Assembly: GCA_028826165.1 (NCBI GenBank)
Contig: JAPDFW010000083.1
Span: forward strand, 1-64,000
Reading direction: 5' to 3'
Source: Anaeramoeba ignava
Taxonomy: Eukaryota > Metamonada > Anaeramoebidae
DNA length: 64,000 bases
In this document: positions 21,359 to 32,656 of the stretch, in pieces
How positions within the stretch are numbered: position 1 is the stretch's first letter
Layout: each line of letters starts with the position of its first letter
The notes under the pieces: generated by a model
The model's input: the letters and a program-made list of their open reading frames with translations, nothing else
Told to the model about the DNA's origin: nothing
Databases searched by the model: none
Program-made: the position numbers and the translations under genes

Positions 21359-24125
21359 ATGACAGATAAATTTAATTCTCTTCTTTCTTTATTAAAAGCA
21401 CCTTCTGAATCTTTTGTAACTCAAGTTTTAGAATGTTTTTTTAGTGCTAAACTTGATGCAACAAAACCTTCATTTTATTCTGAAATTATATCTCAATTAC
21501 AACTTGATGAATCTCAATTTCAAGATGTATTTTTACAATACAAAGAGTTAAACGTTAATTTAATATTTTGAAATTAAAAAAATTTTGAAAATGTTGCTTT
21601 TTTTTTTAGCTTTATTCTACTGTTAATTCTTTAATAACTGAAGCTATTTATCTATCTTTTGATACAGCAGAAAATATTCAAAAAAATTTATTTCCTCAAG
21701 ATTTTCATGCAAAATTGAAATTATTACTTTCTAAAATAATTGCTGAAAATCTTCCTTCAGTAATAATTATAATAATTATTATTATTTTTAATTTTTTAAA
21801 AACAAAAATTCATCTTCTTTCTTTTTACTTTTTTTTAGTGGAAAAATAGAGCGTTTTCTAAAAGAATTACTCTTCCAAAACTTGTTGATTTTGATTGGTC
21901 TCTTAATATTATTTCTTCTTCTCAGAAATCATCTCATTCTTCAATTCCAACAATTTTATTAGAGTTAAAAGTGTGTTTTTATTTTAAAATTGATTTAAAA
22001 TTGATTTAAAATTGATATAAAATTGATTTAAAATTGATTTAAAATTGATTTAATATTGATATAAAATTGATATAAAATTGATATAAAATTGATTTAAAAT
22101 TGATTTAATATTGATTTAAAATTGATTTAAAATTGATATAAAATTGATATAAAATTGATTTAAAATTGATTTAAAATTGATATAAAATTAATATAAAATT
22201 GATTTAAAATTGAATTAAAATTGATTTAAAATTAATTTAAAATTGATTTAAAATTAATTTAAAATTAATTTAAAATTGATATAAATTTGATATAAATTTG
22301 ATATAAATTTGATATAAATTTGATATAAATTGATTTAAAATTGATATAAAATTGATATAAAATTGATTTAAAAAATTGATTTAAAATTGATATAAAATTG
22401 ATATAAAATTGATTTAAAATTAATATAAAATTGATTTAAAATTGAATTAAAATTGATTTAAAATTGAATTAAAATTGATATAAAATTGATTTAAAATTAA
22501 TATAAAATTGATTTAAAATTGATTTAATATTGATTTAAAAATTGATATAAAATTGATATAAAATTGATTTAAAATTTGAATTAAAATTGATATAAAATTG
22601 ATTTAAAAATTGATTTAAAATTAATTTAAAATTAATTTAAAATTGATTTAAAAATTGATTTAAAATTGATATAAAATTGATTTAAAATTGATATAAAATT
22701 GATATAAAATTGATTTAAAATTAATTTAAAATTGATATAAAATTGATATAAAATTGATATAAAATTGATTTAAAATTGATTTAAAATTGATTTAAAATTG
22801 ATTTAAAATTGATATAAAATTGATATAAAATTGATTTAAAATTGATTTAAAATTGATTTAAAATTGATATAAAATTGATATAAAATTGATTTAAAATTAA
22901 TATAAAATTAATATAAAATTTATATAAAATTGATATAAAATTGATATAGAATTGATATAAAGTTGATTTAAAATTGATTTAAAATTGATATAAAATTGAT
23001 ATAAAATTAATTTAAAATTGATATAAAATTGATTTAAAATTGATTTAAAATTGATTTAAAATTGATTTAAAATTGATTTAAAATTGATTTAAAATTGATT
23101 TAAAATTGATTTAAAATTGATTTAAAATTGATATAAAATTGATTTAAAAATTAAAAAATTGATTTAAAATTGATATAAAATTGATATAAAAATTGATATA
23201 AAATTGATATAAAATTGTGTTGGTTGAATTAAAATTAATATAAAATTGATTTAAAAATTGATTTAAAATTGATTTAAAATTGATTTTAAAATTGATTTAA
23301 AATTGATTAAAAAATTGATATAAAATTGATATAAAATTAATTTAAAATTGATTTAAAATTGATTTAAAATTGATTTAAAATTGATTTAAAATTGATATAA
23401 AAATTGATATAAAATTGATATAAAATTGAATTAAAAATTGATTCAAAAATTGATATAAAATTGATATAAAATTGATATAAAATTAATTTAAAATTGATAT
23501 AAAATTAATATAAAATTAATTTAAAATTGATATAAAATTAATTTAAAATTGATATAAAATTGATATAAAATTGATTTAAAATTGATATAAAATTGATATA
23601 AAATTGATATAAAATTGATTTAAAATTGATTTAAAATTGATATAAAATTGATTTAAAATTGATATAAAATTGATATAAAATTAATATAAAATTGATTTAA
23701 AATTGATTTAAAAAATTAAAAATATAAAATTGATTTAAAATTGATTTAAAATTGATATAAAATTGATATAAAATTGATATAAAATTAATATAAAATTAAT
23801 ATAAAATTGATATAAAATTGATTTAAAATTGATTTAAAATTAATATAAAATTAATTTAAAATTGATTTAAAATTGATTTAAAATTGATTTAAAATTGATT
23901 TAAAATTGATTTAAAATTGATATAAAATTAATATAAAATTGATTTAAAATTGATTTAAAATTGATTTAAAATTTATTTGATAAAAAGATTCAAGATCCTC
24001 CAACAAAAACTGATTTAATGCCAAACGTTAGAACAATTCACGTTGAATTAACAAGAGAAAGTTTAGGAGCAGTTTTGGATGGACTTGGGAAAATTAATGA
24101 ACAACTTACTTCTGTTAAGAAATAA
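21359..24125 (+). CDS. COMMD9: COMM domain-containing protein 9
   Basis: Four exons (21359-21553, 21610-21759, 21839-21970, 23988-24125), all phase 0, give 204 residues; human COMMD9 has 198. The helical N-domain runs MTDKFNSLLSLLKAP to about LPSWKNRA. The COMM domain starts at about ITLPKLVDFDWSLNI and ends LTRESLGAVLDGLGKINEQL, matching the family LPxLVDxDW and ETLxxMLDGLGxIxxQL patterns. COMMD9 is part of the Commander complex, which recycles membrane cargo from endosomes alongside retromer. The last 46 codons lie beyond a 2.0 kb repeat intron. Confidence 0.92.
21971..23987. repeat. COMMD9 intron 3, binary 11-mer array
   Basis: About 2.0 kb of head-to-tail 11-mers, almost all either TTGATTTAAAA or TTGATATAAAA, with occasional TTAATTTAAAA, TTAATATAAAA or one-base slips. 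This is of the order of 180 units. There are blocks of one variant and mixed blocks. The donor is GTGTGT and the acceptor AAAAAG. Confidence 0.9.
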
Positions 24126-24439
24126 TTTTTAAGAAATTATTTAAAAAAAAAAAGAAAAATTGATCAACAAAACTTTTAAATTTCTTTTCTTTTTCTTCTT
24201 TACTTTACTTTTCTTTTCTTTTCTTTTCCTTTTTCTCAAATAAAAATAACAAAATTGATTAATTTTTCCCTATTAAAAATTTTTCACTTTTTCAATTTAA
24301 AAATCTAAAAGAAAAACAATTAAAATTAAAACAAATTAAAATAAAACGTTTTCTTTGTTTATTTTTTTATTTAAAAAATTTTTTTTTTGATCAAATTTTA
24401 ATTTCATTTTTTTTTTTCTGTTTTTTGCTTTAAAAAAAT
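24126..24439. other. Spacer, COMMD9 to membrane-protein gene
   Basis: 314 bp in tandem orientation. It holds T/C-rich 3' flank (CTTTT runs near 24190-24235) and long A and T runs before the next ATG. No gene or clear motif seen. Confidence 0.5.
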
Positions 24440-27400
24440 ATGACAGATAAAAACAAAGAAACAAAACCTTTAATTAATAATGAAAAAGCAAATGAAATAG
24501 ATTCACAACCGTAAAAATAAATAAACAAAAAAACTAAAAAAAAAACTTAAACAAAATTTACTAATTCAAATTCTTTTTTTAATTTTATTAAGAAAATTGG
24601 AATCAAATTTACCATTTATTGATGGACAACCTTTAGAAAAGCAACCATTATATCCACCACAACCTCGTTTACAACAACAACAACCTTATTTACAACAACC
24701 TTATTATCAACAACCTTATTATCAACAGCCTTATTATCAACAACCTTATTATCAACAACCTTTCACTCAAACAATACAACAACAACAACAACAAATTGAT
24801 TATCCAACTGTTGGAATCAATACTCATCGTAAATCCTCCAAAAGACCTGGTTATGTTAGACCTAGAAATTATGTGATTTGCATTGTTTGCATTTTGGTGT
24901 ATTTATCAAAATTTAATTTAATATTCAATTTAATATCCAATTCAATTCAATATTCAATTCAAAATTCAATTTAATATTTAATATTTAATTCAATTTAATT
25001 CAATTCAATTCAATTCAATTCAATTTAATTCAATATTCAATTCAATATTTAATTTAATATTCAATTCAATTCAATTCAATATTTAATTCAATTCAATATT
25101 CAATTCAAAAATTCAATTTAATATTTAATTCAATTCAAAATTCAATTTAATATTTAATATTTATTCAATTCAAAATTCAATTTAATATTTAATATTACCC
25201 AATTCAAAAATTCAATTTTAATATTTATTCCAATTCAATTCAATATTCAATTTAAATATTTATTCAATATTTAATATTTTAATATTTTAATATTCATTTT
25301 AATTCAATATTTAATTCAATTTAATATTTCCTCCAATTCCATTCAATTCCAATTCAATTTTAATACCACCATTCAATTCCAATATTCAATTCAATATTTA
25401 ATTCAATTCCAATATTTAATTTTAATATTCATTCAATTCAATATTTAATTTAATATTCAATTCAATTCAATATTTAATTTAATTCAATATTTATTCAATT
25501 TAATATTCATTCAATTCAATTCAATATTTAATTCGAATTTAATATTCATTCCAAAATTCAATTCCAAAATTCAATTTAATTATTCAATTCAATTTAATTC
25601 AATATTCAATTTAATTCAATTCAATTCAATTTTAATAATATTTAATATTCAATTTAATTAATATTTTAATTCAAATTTATTCAATATTTATTCAATATTT
25701 ATTCAATATTTAATTCAATATTTAATTCAATATTTAATTCAATATTTAATTCAATATTTAATTTAATATTCAATTCAATTCAAAATTCAATTTAATTTAA
25801 TATTCAATTCAATTCCAATATTAAATTTAATATTCATATTCAATTATTTTTCAATTCAATATTTATTCAATTCAATTATTCAATTTAATTCAATTCAATT
25901 TAATTTCAATATTTAATTTAATATATTCAATTCAATTCCAAAATTTATTCCAATATTTAATTCAATATTCAATTCAATATTTAATTACCCAATATTCATT
26001 CCAATTTCAATATTTTAATTTAATATTTAATTCAATATTTTCAATTTAATATTCAATTTTAATTTAATATTTAATTCAATTCAATATTTAATTTAATATT
26101 ATTTAATTTAAATTCAATTCAATATTCAATTTCAATATTCAATATTCATTCAATTCAATTCAATTTAATATTTAATATTCAATTCAATTCAATTTATTTA
26201 ATTTATTCAATATTTAATATTCAATTCAATATTTAATTTAATATTCAATTCAATTTTAATTCAATATTTAATTCCAATATTTAATTCAATATTCAATTTA
26301 ATTCCAATATTTAATTCCAATTCAATTCAATTCAATATTTAATTCAATATTCAATTTAATATTTAATTCAATTCAATATTTAATTCAATTCAATTCAATA
26401 TTCAATTCAATATTTAATTCAATATTTAATTCAATATTCAATTCAATTCAATTTAATTCAATTCAATTCAATATTTAATTCAATATTCAATTTAATATTT
26501 AATTCAATTCAATATTCAATTCAATTTAATATTTAATTCAATTCAATTCAATATTCAATTCAATTCAATATTTAATTTAATATTTAATCCAATATTTAAT
26601 TCAATATTTAATTCAAAATTCAATTCAATATTCAATTCAATTTAAAAATTGAAAAATATTATTCTAGTTGTATTGGAATAATTACTTTAATTATCGTTGC
26701 TATTGCTTCCAGTTTCAAATTTAAATGGGATAACAATAGTTATCCTTATAATGGAAATGGTGTTCCAGGATTAACATGTCCAGCAAGAAGTTATTATCTA
26801 ACAAAATCAGGAAATGTAAATAAATAATTATTTGATATTCAAAAATCAAATTCAAAAATTAAATTCAAAAACTAAATTCAAAAACTAAATCCAAAAACTA
26901 AATTCAAAAACTAAATCCAAAAACTAAATTCAAAAACTAAATTCAAAAACTAAATTCAAAAACTATTTCAAAAATTATTTCAAAAACTAAATTCAAAAAC
27001 TAAATTCAAAAACTAAATTCAAAAACTAAATTAAAATATTAAATTCAAAAACTAAATCCAAAAACTAAATTAAAATATTATTTCAAAAATTAAATTCAAA
27101 AATTAAATTCAAATATCAAATTCAAAAACTAAATTCAAAAACTAAATTCAAAAACTAAAAGAACAATATTGGAGAATGTGTTTTTTATGATTATACTTGT
27201 GCTCGTGATGATACAGTATTTGATTTATCACGAGATTATAGTCAAATATTCACAGGAGAAGATTATGATTCTGATTGTTTATCGAATCTTGGATATCTTC
27301 AATGTGCACCAATGTCACCATATATCAATTCATTTGGTTCAAATATTCAAATTGGAGAAAATTATCAAAACTTTATACTTTGTGATTTTTTTTGTGATAC

Positions 27401-27632
27401 TCTTTATGATAATTGCAAAGATGCTACATTTGATTGCTCTTCTAATAACCCTTTTCCTCATGTTTATTGTGGACAAACAGTTTCATCTCAATTTAGTGAT
27501 TCAAAATCATTTTGTCAACAAGGTTTATATCTTACTGTCTCAAGTGACCAAAATTCTTGCTTTGCTGGAGTTGGTAGTTTAATCCCAAGTATTTTGATTC
27601 TTGCATTTTTGTCTTTATTCTTTTTTGCATGA
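24440..27632 (+). CDS. Membrane protein with PYYQQ repeats and Cys-rich ectodomain
   Basis: Four exons (24440-24510, 24593-24898, 26668-26815, 27162-27632) give 331 residues with phases 2, 2, 0. The cytosolic N-part is P/Q/Y-rich with four QQPYY repeats. A transmembrane helix (about 113-137: YVICIVCILVCIGIITLIIV) is created exactly across the exon 2/3 junction, which supports the model. The outer part has about a dozen Cys, including CDFFCDTLYDNCKDATFDC, a spacing that recalls folate-receptor/riboflavin-binding folds. The C-terminus ends in a hydrophobic stretch (SLIPSILILAFLSLFFFA), a second membrane helix or GPI signal. Function unknown. Confidence 0.8.
24899..26667. repeat. Intron 2 repeat, AATATTCAATTC family
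   Basis: 1.77 kb of AATTCAATATTTAATTC and AATTCAATTC variants, more irregular than other introns here and with C on the sense strand. The flanking exons encode two halves of one transmembrane helix. Confidence 0.85.
26816..27161. repeat. Intron 3 repeat, 13-mer AAAAACTAAATTC
   Basis: 346 nt, mostly 13-mers of AAAAACTAAATTC or AAAAACTAAATCC, with some AAAAATTAAATTC. Confidence 0.85.
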
Positions 27633-28176
27633 ATCTCTTTTCATTTTCATTTTTTTCACTTTTCTCCTTTTTCCTCCCTTTTCTTCTTTTGATTCCTCTT
27701 TTTTTTAATTTTTTTTCTTGAATAAAATTCCTTTTTTAAATCTTTTCAAATTTCTTTTTAATTTGATTTAAAATTGATTTAAATTTAAAATTTAGATTTA
27801 AAATTGATTTAGATTTAGATTTAGATTTAGATTTAAAATTAATTTAGATTTAAAATTTAAAAGATTTTAAATTAAATTAGATTTAGATTTAAAATTGATT
27901 TAGATTTAAATTTTGATTTAGATTTAAAATTGATTTAGATTTAAAATTAATTTAGATTTAAAATTGATTTAGATTTAAAATTGATTTAGATTTAAAATTA
28001 ATTTAGATTTAAAATTGATTTAAATTTAAGATTGATTTAGATTTGAAATTGATTTAGATTTAAAATTGATTTAAATTTAAAATTGATTTAGATTTAGATT
28101 TAAAATAGATTTAGATTTAGATTTAGATTTAGATTTTGATTTTGATTTTATTGCAAATCCCTTTTTTAAATTAATT
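27633..28176. repeat. Convergent spacer with GATTTAGATTTAAAATT repeat
   Basis: 544 bp between convergent stops. 27633-27740 is T/C-rich 3' flank. 27760-28145 is an array of GATTTA units with TTTAAAATTGATTTA. No gene seen. Confidence 0.75.
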
Positions 28177-28548
28177 TTAAAAAGAAAAAAATAAAGTAAT
28201 CAAAAAGAAATATATCAAAGGTCTTATAGAAAATTTAATTGCACTTGATTCATATTTTCGAGAAATATTATTTAATAAATAACATTTTTCCAATGAAAAA
28301 CTCGAAAAAATGCAATCTTGACATTCTTTATCAGTACAACTAAATTCAAGAAATTCAGTTGAAGTTGTTGAATTTATTTTGAAAGATCCATCAATATTTG
28401 TATAACATCTGTCAACTTCGAAATATGCAACCATTACATGCTTTCCACATTGTTGGTCTTGATAAGTTTTTTGTATAATTTTATTTGAAGTAACAAATAA
28501 AATTAAGAACAAAATTGATATTAAAAAGAAAAAGAAAAATTTTTTCAT
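28177..28548 (-). CDS. Small secreted or surface Cys-rich protein
   Basis: 123 residues. A strongly hydrophobic N-terminus (MKKFFFFFLISILFLILF) is a signal peptide. The middle has six Cys (QQCGKH, DRCYTN, FSCTD, KECQDC, EKCYLL) and likely N-glycosylation sites, which suggests a disulfide-bonded outer domain. The end (PLIYFFLITLFFSF) is hydrophobic, a GPI signal or membrane anchor. No family recognised. It shares a 197 bp divergent promoter region with the GSK3 gene. Confidence 0.65.
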   Translation of the reverse strand: MKKFFFFFLISILFLILFVTSNKIIQKTYQDQQCGKHVMVAYFEVDRCYTNIDGSFKINSTTSTEFLEFSCTDKECQDCIFSSFSLEKCYLLNNISRKYESSAIKFSIRPLIYFFLITLFFSF

Positions 28549-28745
28549 TTCTTTTTTTAAATAAAAAAGAAAAAATGAAAAAAAAAAATTAATAAAAATA
28601 TTTTTTTAAATTGATTCGTTAATTCCATTTTTTTTTTTTTAATTTTTTCAAATCATTTTTTTCATTTTAAAATTCCATTTCGTTTTTATTTTTTTGTTTT
28701 TTTTTTTTTTAAAATCAATTAATAAATTAATTTCAAAACAAAAAA

Positions 28746-30516
28746 ATGTCAAGTCCAGAAAATCTAACGCAAACAGATCAAAAAGTAGTTAAATATCGAG
28801 CAGAAAGAATTATTGGGAAAGGAACTTTTGGAATTGTTTATAAAGCAAAAGTTATTGAAAATAACGAAATTGTTGCAATCAAAAAAGTTCTTCAAGATCC
28901 AAGATATAAAGTACATTAAAAAACAAAAAATAAAACTAAAAAAAAAAGGCAAAATTCTTTTCAACTTACAATTAAATCACTCACTATTTTAACTTTCTCT
29001 CTTCAATTATTCAACCCTTGTTGATTGTATTCCATTTAGAACCGAGAATTATCGATAATGAAAAAATTGGATCATATAAACGTTATAAAACTTCGAAATT
29101 TTTTCTTCACTTATGACGACACTGTATTATATCAAAGCCCTTTATTTTTTTACTCTTCTAATATTTTTTATTAATTATTACTTACTGATTTCTTATTTAA
29201 AATTAGTCTGACAAAAAATATTTGAATCTTGTTCTTGATTTTATTCCTGATACTGTTTCCAGATTGAATAAAAGATATCGGAAACGGAAACAACAAATGC
29301 CATTAATTTGGGCTAAAGTGAGTTCAACTCTTTATATCAAAATGCTTTCTTAGCATGAAACAATATCTTGGATATTAATATCCCTTTTTAAAACAATTTA
29401 AACAAAATTAAAACATTTTTTTTTAAAATTCAAAAATTCTTTTCTTTTTTAAAATAGTTATTTATTTATCAACTCTGTCGTGCTCAAGCTTATATTCATT
29501 CAATGAATATTTGCCACAGAGATATAAAGCCACAAAATTTATTAGTAGATCTTGATACTGGTATTTTAAAATTATGTGATTTTGGAAGGTATAATTTTCT
29601 TTATAAATTAATCAACAATTTTTTTATTGAATTTTTTTATTTGAATTTTTATTTAAATTTTTATTTGAATTTTTATTCTTTTTTCAGTGCAAAAGTTCTT
29701 GTAAAAGGAAAAGTAAACATATCTTATATATGTTCTCGTTATTATCGAGCTCCTGAACTCATTTTTGGATTAACTGAATATACAACCGATATTGGTATTT
29801 AAAAAAAAATATAAATAAAAAATAAACAATAAAAAAGTGGAACAAAAAAAAATTAATAAAATAAATCCATTAAATCAATTAAATCAACACAAACAATTAC
29901 TTTTTAAGACTTATGGTCAATTGGATGTATTTTGGCAGAGCTTTTACTTGGAAGACCCATTTTTCCAGGAGAAAGCGGACTTGGGCAACTTGTTGAAATC
30001 ATTAAAGTTCTTGGAACACCAACTAAAGAGCAAATCAATGATATGAATCCTGAATACACTAAATTTGATTTTCCTGATGTTCAACCAAAAGAATTAGAAA
30101 CAATATTTCCAGAAAATACACCAAAAGAAGCTCTTGATTTAGTTTCACGTTTTCTTGTTTATTCTCCTTCAGAAAGAATTCGACCGTTAGAAGCTTGTGC
30201 TCATCCTTTCTTTGATGAATTAAGAGATCCAAATTCAAAATTACCAAATGGAAACACATTACCTCCTTTATTTGATTTCTCTACAGAAGGTTTAATTTTC
30301 ATTTAAAAAAATTTTCAAAAAGAATTTTCATTTTAATTTTTTATCCGATTTTAATTTTTAGAAATTAAAAATGTTCCTCAATCAATTCTTGAAAAATTAA
30401 TTCCTTCAAAACTGCAAAAAAATTTTATTCTTGATTCTGGAAATTTTGATCAAAAACAAACAATATCAAATCAATCAAAAAAAAATAAAAAAAGAAAAAA
30501 AAATCTTGATGATTAA
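28746..30516 (+). CDS. GSK3: Glycogen synthase kinase 3 (shaggy-type)
   Basis: Seven exons (28746-28910, 29040-29123, 29207-29317, 29458-29588, 29688-29794, 29909-30289, 30362-30516) give 377 residues with all phases matching. Kinase motifs: [16 protein letters not shown] (catalytic Lys), [39 protein letters not shown]3-specific features: the activating Tyr in [11 protein letters not shown], and the priming-phosphate pocket residues Arg of NRELS, Arg of HRDIK and Lys of SAKVL, so it should prefer pre-phosphorylated substrates. The C-terminus ends in a Lys-rich tail (KKNKKRKK), possibly nuclear-targeting. Introns are short (72-140 nt), unlike the neighbours. The N-terminus lacks the human autoinhibitory Ser-9 context. 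Confidence 0.95.
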
Positions 30517-30727
30517 AAAAAAAAAAAGAAAAAGAAAAGAAAAGAATTAAAAGAAAATTTTCTTAATGTTTTTGAGAGATTTTGTAATTGGAAGAAGAAG
30601 AAGAAAAAACAAAATAAATAAATAATCAAATCTTTAAAATTCAAGAAAAAATGAAATTATAAATAAAATCCAAAAAAAGAAAAAAAGAAAAAAGAAGATT
30701 GTTTTTGTTTTTATTGTTTAAATTTTG

Positions 30728-32371
30728 TTAATATTTCTTTTTTGAATTTAACCAAGGTTCAACAAATAAAGCAAATAATCCAGCAAATGTAATTCCTATT
30801 GAATCAGCCATACTTGCAACACCCATTGAAAATTCACGATAAATTTGTTCAATTTCTTTTGAAATATTCCAAAATCCATTAACATAAACACCTCCTCCAA
30901 GAATTCCAACATAAAAAATGATAATAAAAACAAGATACCAAGTAAAAAATCTATAAATTCCCATAAATAACATAAATATTAAGTTTATTGCTTGAAGTGC
31001 TGATGGTATCCAAATTCTTTTAATATGAACAAATTTAATACTTGATCTTGAAATTAAAACTCCAACTTGATATAAAACTTGGAAATATTTAAAGAAAGTT
31101 GTTTTGCTAAATGGTTTTGACCAATAAAGAACTGGAATAATTCCCATCATAATCAGATATTCACTTAAATAAACAAGGAAAAGTGGAATCATATATTTAA
31201 GAAGTGGTTTTAAAAGTTTGAATTTTTCACAAAAAGCCATTTGGTCAATTCTTTTTTTTTTGATAATTTCATTCTCATTTTCAATTTGATTTTTATTTTC
31301 AATTTGATTTTTATTTTCATTTTGATTTTCATTACTATCAAGATCACTTTCATTTTCATTTAAATTTTCATTTGGATATAAATTGTTTTGATTTTGATTT
31401 TGATTTTGATTTTCATTTTCATCTAATAAATTTTCATTTGGATATAAATTATTTTCATTTCCATTTTCATTCAAATTTTCATTTTCATTTTCATTTTCAT
31501 TTTCATTTTCATTTTCATTCAAATTTTCATTCAAATTTTCATCTTCAAATTTTGCTTCTTGATCATCTTCTAATTTTTGATATTTTTTAAATCGAATCAC
31601 TGAACGATCCAAAAGAAACAAATAAGAAAATAACATAGTAAAAGGAAGAAAGGAAACAACCAACAAAGAATTTTTATCACTCAAATAAAACCATTCAGTC
31701 AAAGCAAGATAAACAAGACTACCAAGAAGACCAGCAGCGCCAGTTCCATAAGACCAATAAGCGACAATTTCGTTATAAAAACTGGATAACGCAAGAAAAG
31801 TGATTTCACCAGCACCACTTGATATAGAAGACATACAAACACCAACTAAACGAAGAATTGTTAATTTGAAAAAAGCTGAGAAATAACAACCGCCAACTGA
31901 AAGTAAAACAAGAAGGAAAACCCTGATTGTATATGGGATTGTGTGCATATAAAATGGCGCAGTTATTTTGATTAGCATTGTTGGTATTATATCACAAAGG
32001 AGAACTACTCCTTTTGGAAGATTGGAATCAGATAAAATATCTTCAGCTGCTGAAAGAAATACTACATATATTAAATTATTGATTAATCCAAAAATCAAAA
32101 AAGATATCCGACTTTTGAAATTTGGTTTGATTTTAAATTGACTTGAATTTTCTATTGGTTTTTCTTTTGATTTTTTCGCTTTTCCTTTTTTACGCTTTCT
32201 TTTTGTTGTTTGTGATAAAGTTTCAATTAAATTCTCAATTGCTTCATTTTCATTTTCATTTAGATTTTCATTTAAATTTTCATTTTCATTTTCATTTAAA
32301 TTTTCATCTGTGTAATGTTGATTATTATTTGTTTCAAGAATTTTTTTTGTTTCATCATTACTATTTTCCAT
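30728..32371 (-). CDS. CLN3: CLN3/battenin paralogue 1
   Basis: Single exon, 547 residues. CLN3 is a multipass lysosomal membrane protein of MFS-like fold, linked to glycerophosphodiester export and lysosome homeostasis. Family blocks: NNLIYVVFLSAAEDIL, SSISSGAGEITFLALSSFY, YGTGAAGLLGSL, LLLDRS, YLSEYLIMMGI, YQVGVLISRSS, LGGGVYVNGFWNIS, REFSMGVASMADSIGI. The cytosolic N-terminus is N/E-rich with a KRKKGKAKK cluster. The central loop between QKLEDDQE and FCEKFKLLK is an N/E/Q repeat. This is the most divergent member of the local array and the first from the left. Confidence 0.9.
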   Translation of the reverse strand: MENSNDETKKILETNNNQHYTDENLNENENENLNENLNENENEAIENLIETLSQTTKRKRKKGKAKKSKEKPIENSSQFKIKPNFKSRISFLIFGLINNLIYVVFLSAAEDILSDSNLPKGVVLLCDIIPTMLIKITAPFYMHTIPYTIRVFLLVLLSVGGCYFSAFFKLTILRLVGVCMSSISSGAGEITFLALSSFYNEIVAYWSYGTGAAGLLGSLVYLALTEWFYLSDKNSLLVVSFLPFTMLFSYLFLLDRSVIRFKKYQKLEDDQEAKFEDENLNENLNENENENENENENENLNENGNENNLYPNENLLDENENQNQNQNQNNLYPNENLNENESDLDSNENQNENKNQIENKNQIENENEIIKKKRIDQMAFCEKFKLLKPLLKYMIPLFLVYLSEYLIMMGIIPVLYWSKPFSKTTFFKYFQVLYQVGVLISRSSIKFVHIKRIWIPSALQAINLIFMLFMGIYRFFTWYLVFIIIFYVGILGGGVYVNGFWNISKEIEQIYREFSMGVASMADSIGITFAGLFALFVEPWLNSKKKY

Positions 32372-32481
32372 CTTGAAAAAAAAAATTTTATTTTTAAGTT
32401 AATTTAAAACAAATTTTTCTATTGAAAATAAATTGAAAAAATGAAAAAAATGAAAAATGAAAAAAATTGAAGTTTTATTTT

Positions 32482-32510
32482 TTGGAAAATGATAAAAAAA
32501 AATTTTCCAA
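32482..32510. repeat. Hairpin element between CLN3 copies 1 and 2
   Basis: Inverted repeat TTGGAAAAT ... ATTTTCCAA (9 bp arms) around a GATAAAAAAA loop. Near-identical elements occur at 34497-34525 and 41039-41067 in the equivalent spacers, and a half copy near 36659. It is duplicated with the gene unit; it is upstream of one copy and downstream of the next, so it may be a promoter or 3' end element. Confidence 0.7.
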
Positions 32511-32656
32511 TTAAAAAAAAAGGAATTGATTAAAAAAAATTAATCGAAAAAAAGTTAAATCTTTTTTTCTTTCTTTTTCAAACTAAAATTAAAAAAAAAA
32601 GAATGAAAATTAAAATTAAAATTAAAATTAAAAAAAGAATGAAAATTAAAATTTTG

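Noticed and set aside
27169-27582. 137-codon + strand frame beginning MENVFFMIIL
   Set aside because: Out of frame with the Cys-rich exon 27162-27632, which joins upstream exons in phase and has regular cysteines.
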